A stretch of 64,000 nt of DNA from Branchiostoma floridae (taxonomy: Eukaryota; Chordata; Leptocardii; Amphioxiformes; Branchiostomatidae), in assembly GCF_000003815.2 (NCBI RefSeq), contig NC_049992.1, positions 7,844,353 to 7,908,352 of the forward strand, in the 5' to 3' direction. The stretch's first letter is position 1, and the number at the start of each line of letters is the position of its first letter. A model generated the notes under the pieces. It was not told where the DNA came from, searched no databases, and was given only the letters and a program-made list of their open reading frames with translations. Shown here piece after piece: positions 1 through 12,855 of this stretch. A program made the translations under genes and the position numbers.

Positions 1-911
1 AAATTCAGTCTGATCAGGGTCAGACTGAATGTTTTTCCTCAGTACTATACTCAATACTTCTTACTCTAATAGACAAATTCTGAAGTAATAGCATGTAGAG
101 CCAGTGTTTCTAAAAGGTGCCATTCCATATATCCTTCTTAAGGGTAGCCAGACTAGCCTTTTTAAAGGTCAGGGAGTTGTTTAAGCACTCAGTGGTATCT
201 TGGAGTTCAACTCGCAGTACAATAAGGGTAATACTTTTAACTGGTAATACTTCAGATTCTGAAACAAGATGCTTTTGTGGCATTCTACGCGCTGTGAAAT
301 AAACCCTGGTTCACGTCAAGTCCTGAACCACTGATTAGTGGTAACGAACCAGTGAAACTCAAGAAGCGCCGAATTCCTCTGTAACTTGTCCATCAGCAAG
401 GCTTTGGAGAAATCAAGAACGTGTCACTGAACTAAACATTCCTGCTGAAGACTCGGGCAGGGTAGAGTGAGGGACTTGTCAGTGCTGTTTACGTTAAAAG
501 GCTGCCTGCCCTGACAGAAGCTTACACATGTACAGGATTCTGTTCCTTGTCTTCATGCCAACCAGAGACAATGTCCTTCAAGTGAAAATGTTGTTGAAGA
601 TGAATATCATTTTCTAATGACATGTCCCACCTATACTGTCAATAGATGAAAATCACTGAATATCATCATGCACATCCTTGTCAAAGACAAACAGACATTT
701 TCAATCTACTTAATATGTCAAGCGCCAACTCCATATCTACGTGTACTCAGGCTATTATACAAATGTAGCGTTTTACGAGAGAATGTACTCTGACAGACTG
801 AAATGTTTATATTTTGTAGGTATGGGAAGGGAGAGCTGATTACACCAATTGATTACAAGTATACAAGTATATAGGGCAAGTAGTAGGTTTTGAACAAAAG
901 AAAATACTGAC
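1..911. other. Intron or downstream region of the EGF gene
   Basis: This lies just 3' (on the minus strand) of the last visible EGF exon, so it is probably intron running off the window. I see no further EGF cysteine pattern, no convincing splice pair and no repeat of note. The small open frames here look like chance. Confidence 0.4.
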
Positions 912-1034
912 TGTAGCATTGTTTCCCATCGGTGCCTCTCTGGAACCCAGGGCTGCACTTGCAGACAAAGGAGCCGGGCACGTTCTCGCAGCCTTGGGCG
1001 CAACCGCCATTGTTCAAAGCACACTCGTCAATAT
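912..1034 (-). CDS. Exon: calcium-binding EGF-like module
   Basis: A 123-bp exon with an AG acceptor at 1035-1036 and a GT donor at 910-911 (GTCAGT, a slightly weak donor). Both borders are phase 1, so the module is symmetric. The translation starts D-I-D-E-C and has six cysteines in EGF order: C-x6-C-x3-C-x8-C-x1-C-x12-C. The D-x-D-E start and the central C-x-N-x4-F-x-C-x-C string fit the calcium-binding class with an Asn-hydroxylation consensus; such modules form rod-like arrays in secreted or membrane proteins. It would be the third EGF module downstream of the signal-peptide exon at 11.2 kb, and the gene probably continues beyond position 1. The module alone does not identify the family (fibrillin, SCUBE, MEGF or another). 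Confidence 0.88.
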
Positions 1035-2395
1035 CTGTAAAGTAAAACATGAAAAAGATGTAAGGACAATTAGATTTCTAAGATAAAATGGTAAGGATGC
1101 TCTTGAAAATCACATATAAGACATAATGTCAATAGACCAAATCCCTTTGCATGGTGGGAAAAATAAAGGACTCTGTGTAACCAGCCATTGCCACAACAAT
1201 GTAGACCAAAATGGACACAGTATGCATCAATGTGCCCCATAAACATTATTACCAAAATGTTACTTGCCACTGCATATTTCATTTATATCATCAATGTCCA
1301 GCCACAGGCTCATCGCAGCACATTAAGCAATACGACCTTGAATTCTGTGAAATGACCTTCCAAATCTAAAGTGACTGACGTTATGTGAAACATTTTGTCC
1401 CAATGTTGTACATAGTCTTAACGGCACACTCCGATCTTGTATCATAATTAAACAGTCCTGTGCCAGCAACGCTTCAACTGGCAGAAAAAACACTTCATTC
1501 ACTTGTTGGCCCATCAACAGTTTTTCATCACATCAGCTTCCTCATTTGCTTTTCCAAGATTTAACCAAACAAACAGAAGAAAGCAGCCACTTTGTCTTCA
1601 CACTTCAGAAGCAGGTAAGATAATAAAGACTTTCCTGAGCAAACTGATGCAAGAAAACGAAAATAAATAAACAGTCTGTCATGGAGGCTAAAGATGGCAA
1701 TAGCCGGTCTCCAGGGAAGAAACGTGATTCAGTTTCTTACACAGAGTTGGACTGGTCCACACAAATAAGGTGTCCAATTTGTAACATGAGAATTTACCTG
1801 CAGCTTAGGCTGAGGATGGACAAAAATGTCCTGGATATTAAGCAAATAACAGAGATAGATTGCTTCCAAAAGTGGTAGAACATCAGGGCCCATCAACTAA
1901 CTAAATATAGAATTGTGGAGAATCAAAAACTGTTTGTCCATGATTTACGTTACATCAGGTCAGTGTGTAACAGTAGCAGTGGAGTAATTCCATGGAGAAT
2001 GCTGGTGCTAAATAATCAAGTCAAACTGTTAGCTGGTAATGTTAAAGGTTGATGGCATCATGTTCTTTGCTTCTTTTCGGATGATCTGTTCTGTGCTAAT
2101 GGGCACAACTGTATGTGATGCAACGAGCCTAGCCTGACTCTTGCAGGGATTGCCGCAGGTTTCACAGTCCTGATGAATTCCAATGTTTGTCACTCCATAA
2201 CCCTGATTAATTCACAATTTAAAGTTCTTGACACAAAACTTCTGCACAGACATCCTCGATCTCCATGTTCATTACTCTTTTCTCTTTACTTTGGCAGGAT
2301 TTCTGGTAGGAGGCCAGACTTTAAAAGATGGGTACTACAGAGAAAAATATTTTTTTGAGCTCTGTAACAGCAAACACCAGTCGTGGTACACTCAC
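1035..2395. other. Intron between two EGF exons
   Basis: Intron between the modules at 2.4 and 0.9 kb. No further exon is recognisable on either strand. The short frames at 1070-1517 and 1681-1878 have neither domain signature nor splice support. Confidence 0.5.
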
Positions 2396-2521
2396 CTTGG
2401 CAGGTTTTGCGGTCCGGCGCCAGGCGGTAGCCGGGGTAACAGCGACACTCTGTCCGCCCGCTGTAGGGAACACACTGGTGCATGCAGCCGCCATTCCTAC
2501 CGTCCCTACACGGGTCGGCCA
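2396..2521 (-). CDS. Exon: EGF-like module, non-calcium type
   Basis: A 126-bp exon, phase 1-1, with acceptor CACAG at 2522-2526 and a strong donor GTGAGT at 2390-2395. The translation has six cysteines in EGF spacing: C-x6-C-x3-C-x8-C-x1-C-x12-C, with the N-G-G before the second cysteine typical of this group. It starts V-A-D-P-C, so it lacks the D-x-D-E motif, and the Asn of the hydroxylation site is replaced; I therefore place it in the non-calcium class. It belongs to the same minus-strand gene as the exons at 6.2 and 0.9 kb, with compatible phases. Confidence 0.9.
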
Positions 2522-5500
2522 CTGTGGGAAACAAATAAGACATCTTGAATCATCAGTGTCTTAGCAAGTACTTCTACTAGTCAACTATACACGTACACCT
2601 AACTCAAGCCTAACAAATCACTCTCCTAGTGGCTGGCCCGACTATACAAACCATTATATTAACCACAGCGAGATGTTGTGTAAACACAGGCTAAGCCTTA
2701 AACTCTATAACTCTAACCTTAGCCCTAACCCTGGTCTAGTTGACCAGAGCGGCCAAGTTGACCAGTGTCTTTGGCTGGTCGAGTTAAAGGTCTCCTTATC
2801 TCTTCCAATAGCCTGTCGACGTCAAACTCGAGGTATTTGGGTAAAATTGAAAAAAGGAAGTTCAATGATTATTCAAATAGGTGCAGTCTGCAGTGTATAC
2901 ATTTATAAAAAAGACTACAAAAGAGATTTATTTTTTATCGGAGTCGTAAAATTTCTAACTGGCGCTTTCCAGAAGCAGGCAATTAACCTTGCTTGGCCTG
3001 GCACGCACCCCCAGTAGCTTTAGTCATGACCTACACAAAATGGAACCAGATGGAACTGATGTGGGACAGCAGACTGGAGCCTAAGTCTTGTCTTGCCCTT
3101 GACTTTGAGAGATGCTCTCCTGCTGTGTACTTAAGATGTCCAATCATTTCTTCAAGACTCCCCTTTGTTTTAGGACTTTAAAGATGTCTGATGGACAACT
3201 CAATGATTTAACTGTTGTCATTATTTACTGTGAATCTTTAAATATTTCCTGTGGTTTTAGTTTCACAGTCTCCACTGCAATTTGATACTGAAAATTTGTG
3301 TATTTGACTGTGACAGGATCCTTTAGACAACAAACCTAAAACACTGAAAACTGTTTTACCTCATTCCTACAGCAAAATTTTCTTCTCAGTCTTTGAGAAG
3401 AAACAAATTTACATTCAGAGGAAACATTCTAATGGGTGGATACAAAACTCCATTAGAAAATTAATATAATACGTTTACTCATATGTAAGATACAGTTCCA
3501 GAATTTCAAGTTGAGCATTTTCGTCTCAGAAGCAGGTGAAACTGATTATAAAGTCTGCGCGAGGGAATGGCAAGGCGGAGTCGACATCTTGTCTCTCTTG
3601 CACCTGAGTCTTGGAGATGCTACCCTGCTGAGCATTTAAGAGGTCCCTCACTGGTTTAAGACTTCTTTAACTAGAGAACAGCAATTGGATTTTGTTTGAC
3701 AAGTTTAACAAGAGTTCTCCATAGGAAATTTGGAAAGAGAAACCTATGTACCATTTACTTCCAATGCATATTGCTACATATTTTGAAGTACATGTTGTAA
3801 AACACGCAGAAGCAGAAACAGTACCCCTTGGAGGTCAACAGTACTCCTAGGAGTCCCAAAGGAGTTTTAACTGTGCAACTGCTTATTAAAGTATTGATGA
3901 AAAATGAGTCTACAATATAGGGCCATATTCTTGTGTTCTAATCAATTTGCAGTGCTTCAACATAAATATGCACAGGCATGTGCTGTTGAATTATTTTTTG
4001 TCCCTTTTGTGTTTTTGTTGTCTTATATATCATACCTTTCGTTCCCCCAAACTGCCCAACCGGACCCTTGGTGGAAATGTGACGTTAGCCTATTAAGCTG
4101 GATCTCAGGCAAGTTCAAACATAGACAGGGGAACAGACATCAGGACAGCTGTTTCCATTCATTCAAGTTCTGCTGAATGACTGCAAGTGGTTGTGATATA
4201 TAAGAGTTAAGAAAAAGGCTGGACACAACAGACTGATAATATACAGTAGCAACATAGAAAAGAAGACAGTGAACAAGTTGGACACAGCTGTTAGAGTTCA
4301 CCAAAGGACTTGGACTTGACACTACACAGCAGTCTGTGACTGGATAAAAAGATCATCTAATGCAGGGCAGACGTTGGTCTTGTTCCAGGCAGCTGCCGTC
4401 GACACTTTTCAATTACCGTGCGTTGATAGCTGACGTGTTGTAAGATGGCTGACCACCTTGCGTGTTCTTTACTGACAGGTTTGACTACCTGGTTAAGATC
4501 TTCGGAAGCAGGTAGTACAAAAGGTATAGAGATGTCTGGGTGGCCAAGAGCAGCATGACCTTATGTCTGGTATAGCTCCAAAACTATAGTTATAGTGTAC
4601 TGCATTGACGATGCTAATCGATGAATATAACTTTCATCCTGAATATAACATTGATCCTGAAGAAGGCGACAGCAGTCGTTGAAAATTTTATCCGTGTGTA
4701 CTTTTGTGTTGGAAGAAAGTTTAGCCTGGAACTACTAAATATAACTTTCATTGGCAAAGAATGTTACCGAACTGTGTTAAAGTGCATCATTATTACATTG
4801 GGAAAGTTTTTTGTCTTTTCATCAAATTCTAATTTCATAAAAGCCCAGAAGCTTTGTATACGCGTATCAAATTTTTAGAGATTTTTTTACGAGATTTCAA
4901 AACCAGTTCTGCTGTAGTACACTTGACAGCCTCTAGGAGGCCTATTATCGAACTTGACCTTTGCTTTCCTGGTCCCTAGCTGACTACCAAATATGATAAC
5001 GATCCATTCAACACACAGACGACAAAACCTTCTTCAAGGTAGTAACAAAGTTTACCGAAACCTTGGAAGTGTAAAGGACAGTAGGCTTTCGACATTTACA
5101 CACCTGGAAAAACTCAACAAAGGACCAATGACATGCAGCCAAAACTGGCCAGTGATTTCATCAACTTAACGGTGTTACTAAAGAGGACAAATATGTAGTC
5201 TAGACCTATAAATGAAGGAAACTACAGTGCAGACTTCCTGCCAACTGACATATGTAAGCAGTGCACTTTTGCTATCTAGTGGTGAGATCTCGACTGTGCT
5301 GACTGACAAAGGTTTGCCGGGAGCCCGGAAATTTCTCTTGCCAGCGACAATTGGAAATAACAGCGCAATTTTTCATCCGGAAAATTCCTCCTGCGAAAGG
5401 CTTTTGTCTTATCAAATAGCATTGACTTTGTTGTCTTCTTGGTGGAAGGCCAAAGCACAAATTAGTTCTTGCTGTTGGCCTACAGAAACAGACTTGTATT

Positions 5501-6188
5501 GGCTGCGCTGCAAGCCCACCCGGAAGGTTTGGCGAAGGTTTATCAAATTCTAATCTTATCCCAGTTGGGAAGCGACAAATTTCGTGTTGATCAAAAGTTG
5601 GAATGTTGGATGCTAGCGAAAGCCTGAGTTCCAAGAAGCAATCACAAAGGTTTGCCACTGGCAAAATAGGATGTGTAAGTGATAAGGTTTTGCTGATCAT
5701 TTAGTGTCACATTTTTGGCAGTTAATTTTCATCTGAAAACACACCTGGTGCTACATGGGGAAAGAGGGGAGAACTGCAATCTTTTATGATGATGATTACA
5801 TACAAATAACAAGATCAATGATCTTTTTTTTTAAGTAAACAAATGAATTAGTATATGACAAATGATAGTTACTCAAGCAACTTGAGATCATTTTGGAAAT
5901 GTCAGACATTTCAGGTACCCTTTGTCAGTGACACTGACGAAGGTAGATGTTGTAGTCTGGTATCCAGCTGTATTATAGCTTGAGAGTCTCTTGTCTTTGT
6001 AGAGAGGACAGAAGAGACTCAGGGGCTATAATACGGCTGGATACCAGGCTAAGATGTTGTTGATGCTACCTGAAACATCTTACCGTTTCCAAAATCACAT
6101 TCCCTCGCTTGTCGAGAAACTGCCATTGGGTGTATCTTATAACCTGGATGTCCAACGTTTATCGACAAAACAAACTTATAGTTCTTAC
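2522..6188. other. Long intron with repeat fragments
   Basis: Intron between the modules at 6.2 and 2.4 kb. At about 2700-2785 it holds a patch with telomere-like CCCTAACCCT and a GTTGACCAG motif, related in reverse orientation to the patch at 27.33-27.49 kb. An inverted-repeat element sits at 5954-6051. Imperfect duplicates occur near 3080-3180 and 3580-3670. Long open frames overlap on both strands at 5212-5700 but have no recognisable domain. Confidence 0.5.
5954..6051. mobile_element. MITE-like hairpin element, CTGGTATCCAGC ends
   Basis: A foldback unit of about 98 bp. The left arm reads CTGGTATCCAGC and the right arm GCTGGATACCAG; further pairing of AGAGTCTC with GAGACTC and of tattatagct with ggctataata makes it nearly a complete hairpin. 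A more diverged relative lies at about 8325-8417. There is no coding capacity. It resembles the small foldback MITEs common in amphioxus introns. Confidence 0.6.
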
Positions 6189-6314
6189 GTTCACAAGTGG
6201 ATCCATCCCGTTGCAGGGTGTAGCCGTTCTGGCAGCTGCAGTAGTGTCGACCATAGCCGTTTGGCACGCAGAGCTGCTGGCAGCCGCCGTTGTTGTACGA
6301 ACACCTGTTGGCAG
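6189..6314 (-). CDS. Exon: EGF-like module, non-calcium type
   Basis: A 126-bp exon, phase 1-1, with acceptor CCACAG at 6315-6320 and donor GTAAGA at 6183-6188. The translation starts A-A-N-R-C and has the six EGF cysteines with NNGGCQQLC and the C-x-C pair near the end. There is no D-x-D-E start and no hydroxylation consensus. The N-G-G-C-Q-Q-L-C string and the x-L-Q-R-D-G-x-x-C ending recall LDL-receptor-type EGF modules; that is resemblance, not an assignment. It is the first complete EGF module downstream of the signal-peptide exon, to which it can splice in frame directly or through the possible exon at 6934-7035. Confidence 0.9.
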
Positions 6315-6933
6315 CTGTGGACAACAACACAAAACAACAACATTACTTCCCACATTTATCAAATACTTGGCTAAGTAGGAAATGCCAGTGTTTGTGCCAC
6401 ATTTGTACTTTGTAAACTGGATTACTTTAACCTTTCCTTTTTTCACACATGTGGAATGTTTTAGGTAAACATCTATTGCCAATTTGGCATACTACGCAAC
6501 AAAACACGATTGATTACCTCCCATATATCTATTCAATACTACATAATGCTACGTATTCACTGTGCAGAGGCAGCCAGATGTAAAAAAGCGGGCACAGCTA
6601 CTAGCTAGATTGGGTACAGGAAGAAACCTATTCTATTTTCAACGACACTTCAATATCTCTAGAGTTCACGTCCCCTAAATCTAGTGTAATAGTCTGCCAT
6701 TACAGGCAATTTTGCAAAATTGCAAGACTTTAAGTTTAAGCCCTCCTATTTCCGATATAACAAAGAGAAGCATTTTGTGCAATGCTATTATCAAGTTTAA
6801 AACAGACAAAGCTTCCCTTGTCCTGTAGGCCCTGTAGTTTATCTGTCATGCTGGGATTAAAGTCTTCCCCAAAATGCTGTCAATACTTCAGGATACACAA
6901 TCCCAAAGGATCAACAAGCCAGCACTAACTCAC

Positions 6934-7035
6934 CGCTGAAGCCCGGATGACAGTGAACAGGTGGTGGCTGGGAGCTAATCCGAAATTTATTGGTGTCAGA
7001 CTGAGCTTGTCTACAGGAGGAATTGTCTGAATTGT
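6934..7035 (-). CDS. Possible short exon ending C-H-P-G-F-S
   Basis: On the minus strand a frame that opens after an in-frame TAG runs to a strong GTGAGT donor at 6928-6933 in phase 1. It encodes about 34 residues ending V-H-C-H-P-G-F-S, which looks like the tail of an EGF-like or EMI-like fold. Two acceptor AGs lie nine bases apart (exon starts at 7035 or 7026), and both keep phase 1 and a multiple-of-three length. If real, it joins the signal-peptide exon to the 6.2 kb EGF module in frame. Against it: the polypyrimidine tract is weak and only two cysteines are present. It may be a degenerate exon. Confidence 0.33.
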
Positions 7036-10000
7036 CTGTTTGCTAGTTACCAGGTTCTGCAAACTAACTCCCAACTGATCCAAATTTGATTGGGTTCAGA
7101 GAGAGCTTGGAGAGGCTTTGTTGTATCTGTCTGTGTTGTGAACACCAAAAGATAATGGTTCCCAGGGAAAACTGGCATCTGTATTTTGTATTGACGGTAT
7201 GTTTCTAAGCTATCTCCAAGTGAGGACGAGTGCACAGGTGCTTTGGGAGGTAAAAGGTAGTCCCATAGCCCATTACCCAGACCATTGGGGTAGTGGGTTG
7301 TTATCTACTGTGTCTAGGGTATATGGTATTAAAAGCAGAGCCCATCTTTCTTCTTCCACCGCCCTTTTCTAGACTTGGAGAGATTTTGTTATTTGTCTGT
7401 GTCGTTTCTCTTAGGGATGAAGAGTTCATGTGTTCAAAAATTCGTACTTTCCCAGACCTATCATAGAGAGCCATACCCCAGGCATGTAAAAGAACCCGCC
7501 ACATGTACGATGGTGCGATGTGAGCGGATCAAACCATTCCAGCCAAAATCGGCAGCCTCATTACCCCTGCTTCGCCTATTGAGTCAATGAAGTCAAGCTT
7601 GCCTAAGCTTGATGTTTCTGACTTAGGGAGAAGAGATGCTGCTACAGTTATTGCTATGGGCCGCTCTTCATCTTCATGATGGTAACATCAAGCCCCACGA
7701 ATGTGATTTAGAAAAAAAGCAGCACGTGCCATTTTCAAGTCTTTGATATGACCTGGCTGGGGTTAGAACCTGAGAAAATACAGCAGAAGGCCTGATAAGA
7801 AACCATCAGGTGGCCAGCCAGGCCCTGATCTAAACTTGATTGAGGTCAGGGACAGAGCTGGACTTGGGAAGCTGGTAAATGCGGAGCCACATTCTTACCA
7901 TGGCTCTTAAACATCAGGTATTTTGTAGTTACAAGTCAATACTGCCAAAGATGTTAGGGCTACACTGATTTCATCACCTGTTTCTGGTTTGAACTATCTT
8001 TAAAAGACGTCAAATGTTATAATATACATTTGGTACCTCAAGAACCGAAAGGCTCGGAAAAAGTTTAAATACTGAACTAACAGTTCAGTATTGTATACTG
8101 TAAGATTCAGCCAAATTCCCTCATCTGCAATGTTAGAGGAAGATGCTAGAAGGCCAAAACTTAAAAAAAAAACCTGTCTCCTTTCTTAGAGTTAGAACTT
8201 AGAGCAAGACATCAGCAAAAGCCTATGCAACATCTTTTGGTGTATAACTTACATGCTCAAGGAAGCATACCAACCCTCCTCTGCGGAAGCAACTTACTCT
8301 GGACTTTAACAGGAGGTAAATTGGTAGTCTGGTATTCAAACCGCTTATAGTTATAGCTCCAGAAATAGATTTATGGAGAGAAGACAAGAGCCTCAGGAGT
8401 TTGGTTTGGATACCTGAGTCCAGTAAATTGTCAGGAGTGATGTTTTTTTGTCAGCCTTGCGTGACACCTTCCACTTGACTCTGCCCACTAAAGCCATGAA
8501 ACACTGCTGAAGCCAGGGTAGTGGTATCTAGGCTCTACAAATTACTCTTTTAAGATTTTGATGGATGGCATCAGCGAACACATTGACTTTCTCCTATTTC
8601 CTCTTCAGAAATAGCTCGCTCCTTTGGAATGATAAGTTGAGCTATTATACAAATGTGAACTTGCCTTTGTTGCCATTTTTTGTACTTTTAGGCAAGAAAA
8701 CACTAAAGTAAGAAGAAATTAAGGATAAACATAAGTACTAGATACCTGTATCAAATTATCTGCAATTTTATACAACACTGTAGTTTTAAAGGAAGAAGCT
8801 AGGAAACCTAGATATTAGTTCTCTTCAATCTCAGACCTAGAGTTTATTAAAATCCTAAAGAATAGGACAGTGTATAGGGCATGTTCCATTCTTAATCCTG
8901 GGAGATTCTTAATATTGGATACTACTTCTTAAAGCTGGTATGACCCAGTAGGGATTTAAACCCATCAAACAGCAGTTGTGCTGGAGTGGATGACATCCAT
9001 AAAGTGATATTTGCGAGGCCCAGCTTCCAGAGGGGAACCCTTGACAGACTAGCTGACAGTTCACAGTCCTGACACCCAGTGAGCCTGGGGTTTTAACAAC
9101 TGTGACTGAACAAAGGGCCAGACAGGGGCAATCAGGCCCAGGTGTCGTCTGAACTTAAACTTAAGAGTTTAACCTTCAAAATGTCATAGCTGGATAATGA
9201 AATGGCCTTGACACGAGAGGGGTAAGACTAATCATACTTTAAGTCTTAATTATATCAGGATGGAAGAAATATATTTGTTACTTAACTGGAAGTTGTTAGT
9301 AATTATTATCATCATTGTCATTGTATAATTAGTGAACATACATTTATTGCAAATTCTTGGCTGTCGACTCAAACAATGTAATCAGGGTAGTTTGAAAGTT
9401 TTGCAACACCAAATGGACTTGTTTATGCCTTCCACATATTTGTTACCAATGAGAATATAAACTGGTAATACATTTTGGAGTTACAAATATACATGTGTAT
9501 GGGAAGGAGTCCAGAATTAGACTACCTAATTCCTGGAATTGAATTCCTGCCAGTTCTAGAATTATTCTCTCATTAGTAAAGACTTTCTTAAAGATCCCTA
9601 GATCCTTCAAGCATGACTTGGTAATGAGCCAATGTTGAATCAACTGTGACTGTGACATGTGACATTTAACTTACTGATATAATCTATGACCTAACTCCTT
9701 ACTTTTGGGGCATATAATCACTGCAAAGTTATTTCACTCAGAATACAGCAGAAGCCAGTTAATTGCACAACAGATAACTGCACACTTCTGTTAATTGCAC
9801 CAAATCCCCAAATCCAGTGGTGGGGAAGTCCAGCTGCATAACTTTGTTTTGTTGCACCATTCGGACAACTGCACAAAATGTGTCTTCTACTGTGGTGTTT
9901 CATGACTTTGATAGTAGTCCTATAGATTTAAACTTCCTTTACTAAGTTAAAATCTTGATTTAGAACTTTTGACAATAGAAAGAAGAGTAGGCACATTAGC

Positions 10001-11188
10001 AGCAGTTTTTCTAATCCATGATGATAGTAATCCATATTTTGCTATTTGCTATTTGGCCTTTAATTTTTCAGATTCTTCAATTAAGTCATAAATTTAAGTC
10101 AAAATAGTTGGATTTGTCCCATTTTTAAAAAATCAACATCGAAGATTAGAACTTTTACTGTCTCACTGCCAGGCCAAATTCTTACAAACTTCTGTGAAAA
10201 ATTTTGTCCTATATACTTGTAAACTGTCACCTCTTCAATGAGCCTACAAAGTACAAGGTCTCTTAGACTAGTTGGTTTCATATGTTGGCTTAAAACTCAG
10301 GTTCAACTGAAAAGAAAACATTGGCTGCCCTCTAAAATATACAGAGGTTGCAAAAAGAGACAAACCGTTTGAAAGTCCATTTGCAAACTCCTGCTAAGTC
10401 TAGCAGAACAACAACAGACTTGTCCGAGGTCGACTTTTCAAGTCGTAACAGCCTCCGCTGAGGCAAACTAAAACCTGATGTGACTATTCTTGGATAAACA
10501 AAAAGGTACACTGTCAATATCCTCAAAACTCTTACACTTCAAAAGTTTGGGAAAAGTTTGGGCGAATCTTGATAACAAAACTTGCAGGGTTCCAATGACA
10601 CATAGTAGGAGATTGTTGAAAATTTTTTTACAAGAAATTTGACTAGAAAGTACAGAGAATAAAATCACAGTGTGTGTGCATGCACGGGAAGCTAGAGGCA
10701 TAGAATTGACCATACCGATACTTTCCTAAGTCAAGGTTTACGAGAAATGCAACAGAAGTTTTTAAGAAATTAAAAAATCTGTCACATATCATTTTTATGG
10801 ACAGGCAAAAAAAATCTTTTGCCATAAAGGCATAAACTGAGGCATTGATTGGAGAGAAAGCAATGTGAAATGAGCTGTCCCTTTGACTCCTTCACAAGAT
10901 ATGATCCAGTTTACCCTCTTAAAACTCCGGGTAACTTTAGAGACGTAAGTTAAAAGTAAGAGTGATCCGTATGATTTGCAACAAAACGTGGTGAGAGAAA
11001 CAATAAACCCCCATAGAACCACTCGTCCAAGCTTGTAAACAACCTATCAATAAATCAAAGAACTAGCCTATTAAAGGAAACTAAACAATCCATTTAATTC
11101 ACTTAAAGACGAAAGTACAGAGAAGTGATCATGAACCATTTTTATGTACATAATGTACATTGTAGACCGTGAAGTTTAAAAGTCTTAC
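7036..11188. other. Long intron without recognisable genes
   Basis: Intron between the signal-peptide exon and the next exon. It holds a diverged foldback copy near 8325-8417 and otherwise unique, A/T-rich sequence. I find no domain-bearing frame or paired splice sites. Confidence 0.45.
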
Positions 11189-11312
11189 CCCTCCAGTTAG
11201 TGCACGGCACACAGCCCAGGCATCGCCCGCAACCTCGCCTGTACCCGCGGCCATCCACGATTCCACAGGAGACCAGGAGAACCAAGAGCCCGACCGCTCG
11301 CCACACCGCCAT
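11189..11312 (-). CDS. First coding exon: signal peptide and Cys-rich N terminus
   Basis: The ATG at 11312 has a good context (G at -3 and G at +4). Then come 41 codons and a phase-1 donor GTAAGA at 11183-11188. The first ~20 residues are a classic signal peptide: short basic start, hydrophobic core AVGLLVLLV, then S-C-G-I-V-D-G. The mature part is short and Cys-rich (C-G-R-C-L-G-C-V-P-C). I chose this ATG because the upstream extension of the frame has no ATG, and the alternative frame lacks a signal peptide. The exit phase matches every EGF exon, so it can open the gene whose EGF exons lie at 6.2, 2.4 and 0.9 kb. Its position downstream of two other EGF exons on the same strand implies an internal promoter or a separate gene. 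Confidence 0.7.
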
Positions 11313-11730
11313 CGCCGCAAAGTTAGGACCACAAAACAAAATTTAAACCCGGCAGTGACAGTTCAAGCTGTTTCGGGGATGAAACAATAGGGAGCCTGCC
11401 CAGATGACTATCAGCGGATGCAGAACCTGAACTCACCAGGCTGAGACTGCAGAGTTCAAGTCTTCCCAGTAGTGACAACAGAGAGTTCTTCACGTGTCAG
11501 CGGCCACAGAAAAGAGCAGCTAACTCCGACCAATTGGAAAGAGGGAAGGTTTCGAACTGAACTTGGATCGGATGACTAACAGCTGAGGTAGGCCCTAAGC
11601 CTGGCCCAACAGAACTGTTCAACGCAGAACCCGGGCAGTAAATATACAGTGAATGGGATACGAGCCTGAAATAGACACAGTCCCCTTTGTCATGGTAAGA
11701 GGTAAAGATTCTTGCAAATACCAGCAAGGC
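11313..11730 (-). promoter_or_regulatory. Probable 5' UTR and promoter-proximal region
   Basis: The sequence directly upstream of the predicted start ATG. It is richer in G+C than its surroundings and has no long frame of its own. No TATA box or initiator can be asserted. The assignment rests only on position. Confidence 0.3.
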
Positions 11731-12855
11731 TTTGTAAAGTTATCTTCCTGATTCTTGGCATTTGTAAACTGAACAGCATTTTGGAGAATTAGGAGCATTG
11801 GAAAAAAAATTTGAAATAAACTCTACTGACTTAGACAGAATTTCACACTTGTCTGGCATTTCAAATATCAAAGTTTGCTATCTTTTAATCTGCGCTTGAT
11901 TACAAAAGTTGAGTTTAAATCTGATGTCATTACAATTCAACAATTCGACTACGTCTTGTACATGTACAACGTCCCATGTCAATGACATTTTTTTTCATGT
12001 CAATTAAATTTTATACATAGTCTCCTCAGACATTTTGACCCTATTTTCTTGACTCTGTCTCAGCAACGCAAGAATCTTTAAATCACCGATGACCACAGTA
12101 TTGACTTGACTTGACCTAACCAGAGTTGCAGAGTGCTTAGTGTGCTCTTTTTTGTGGGAGTTACTGTGGGTTGTTTGCAGTTGCTCTTTCTTGGAACTTC
12201 TTTTCTGAGGTTTGCCAAAATTTGCATCAATGTTACTGTAAAAGAGACTAGCTTTAGCTTGTCACTAATGTTCTGTGGCTGTTTACGGAACTGCGTTTTG
12301 TGACTACTATCCTTATGAAAATATGCGTTTTACCAACTTGAAGGCATGATAAAACCTCCTTGATTTTACACACAAACTTGAGGATACTACTAATTATATC
12401 CTAGACTTTGTTTTATTTTATTCCATTGGACCAATAAACAGCAATCTCAAGTTTCATAGAATAGAGGAAAAAAAGATGGAAACTTACAGGAATTTGATAT
12501 TTTATGTTTCATTTCATTGACCTTTACTATTATTTACTGCAACAGTTGCAAGTTAAATGGATGATTGAAAGAAATGGAAATTGTCCAAATTTGTCGTTAA
12601 GCACTGAGGCACCCGTCCAAAAAAACAAGACTACCTCAGTCTGTGTTAAAAAGCTAACACCCAGCGACAGTAATTTTTCACTGACTTTTTATATTTACAC
12701 GACTGCCCCAGGGAAAGAAATTACACTGCAAAAACAACTGGCTTCTCTGTTCATCTGTTACATTTTGACAGTTTCTCACTGACTAAATATGTCAAAATTC
12801 CAACTTCTCAAGCATGCTGGCAATTAGTTTTTTTAGTGTGGCACTTTGCCTGGGC

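Noticed and set aside
5212-5700. Overlapping long frames on both strands
   Set aside because: No domain, splice support or coding-like composition was seen. This is possibly an unrecognised repeat.
11129-11332. Alternative frame over the signal-peptide exon
   Set aside because: It lacks a hydrophobic signal core and does not fit the phase-1 donor as well as the chosen frame.
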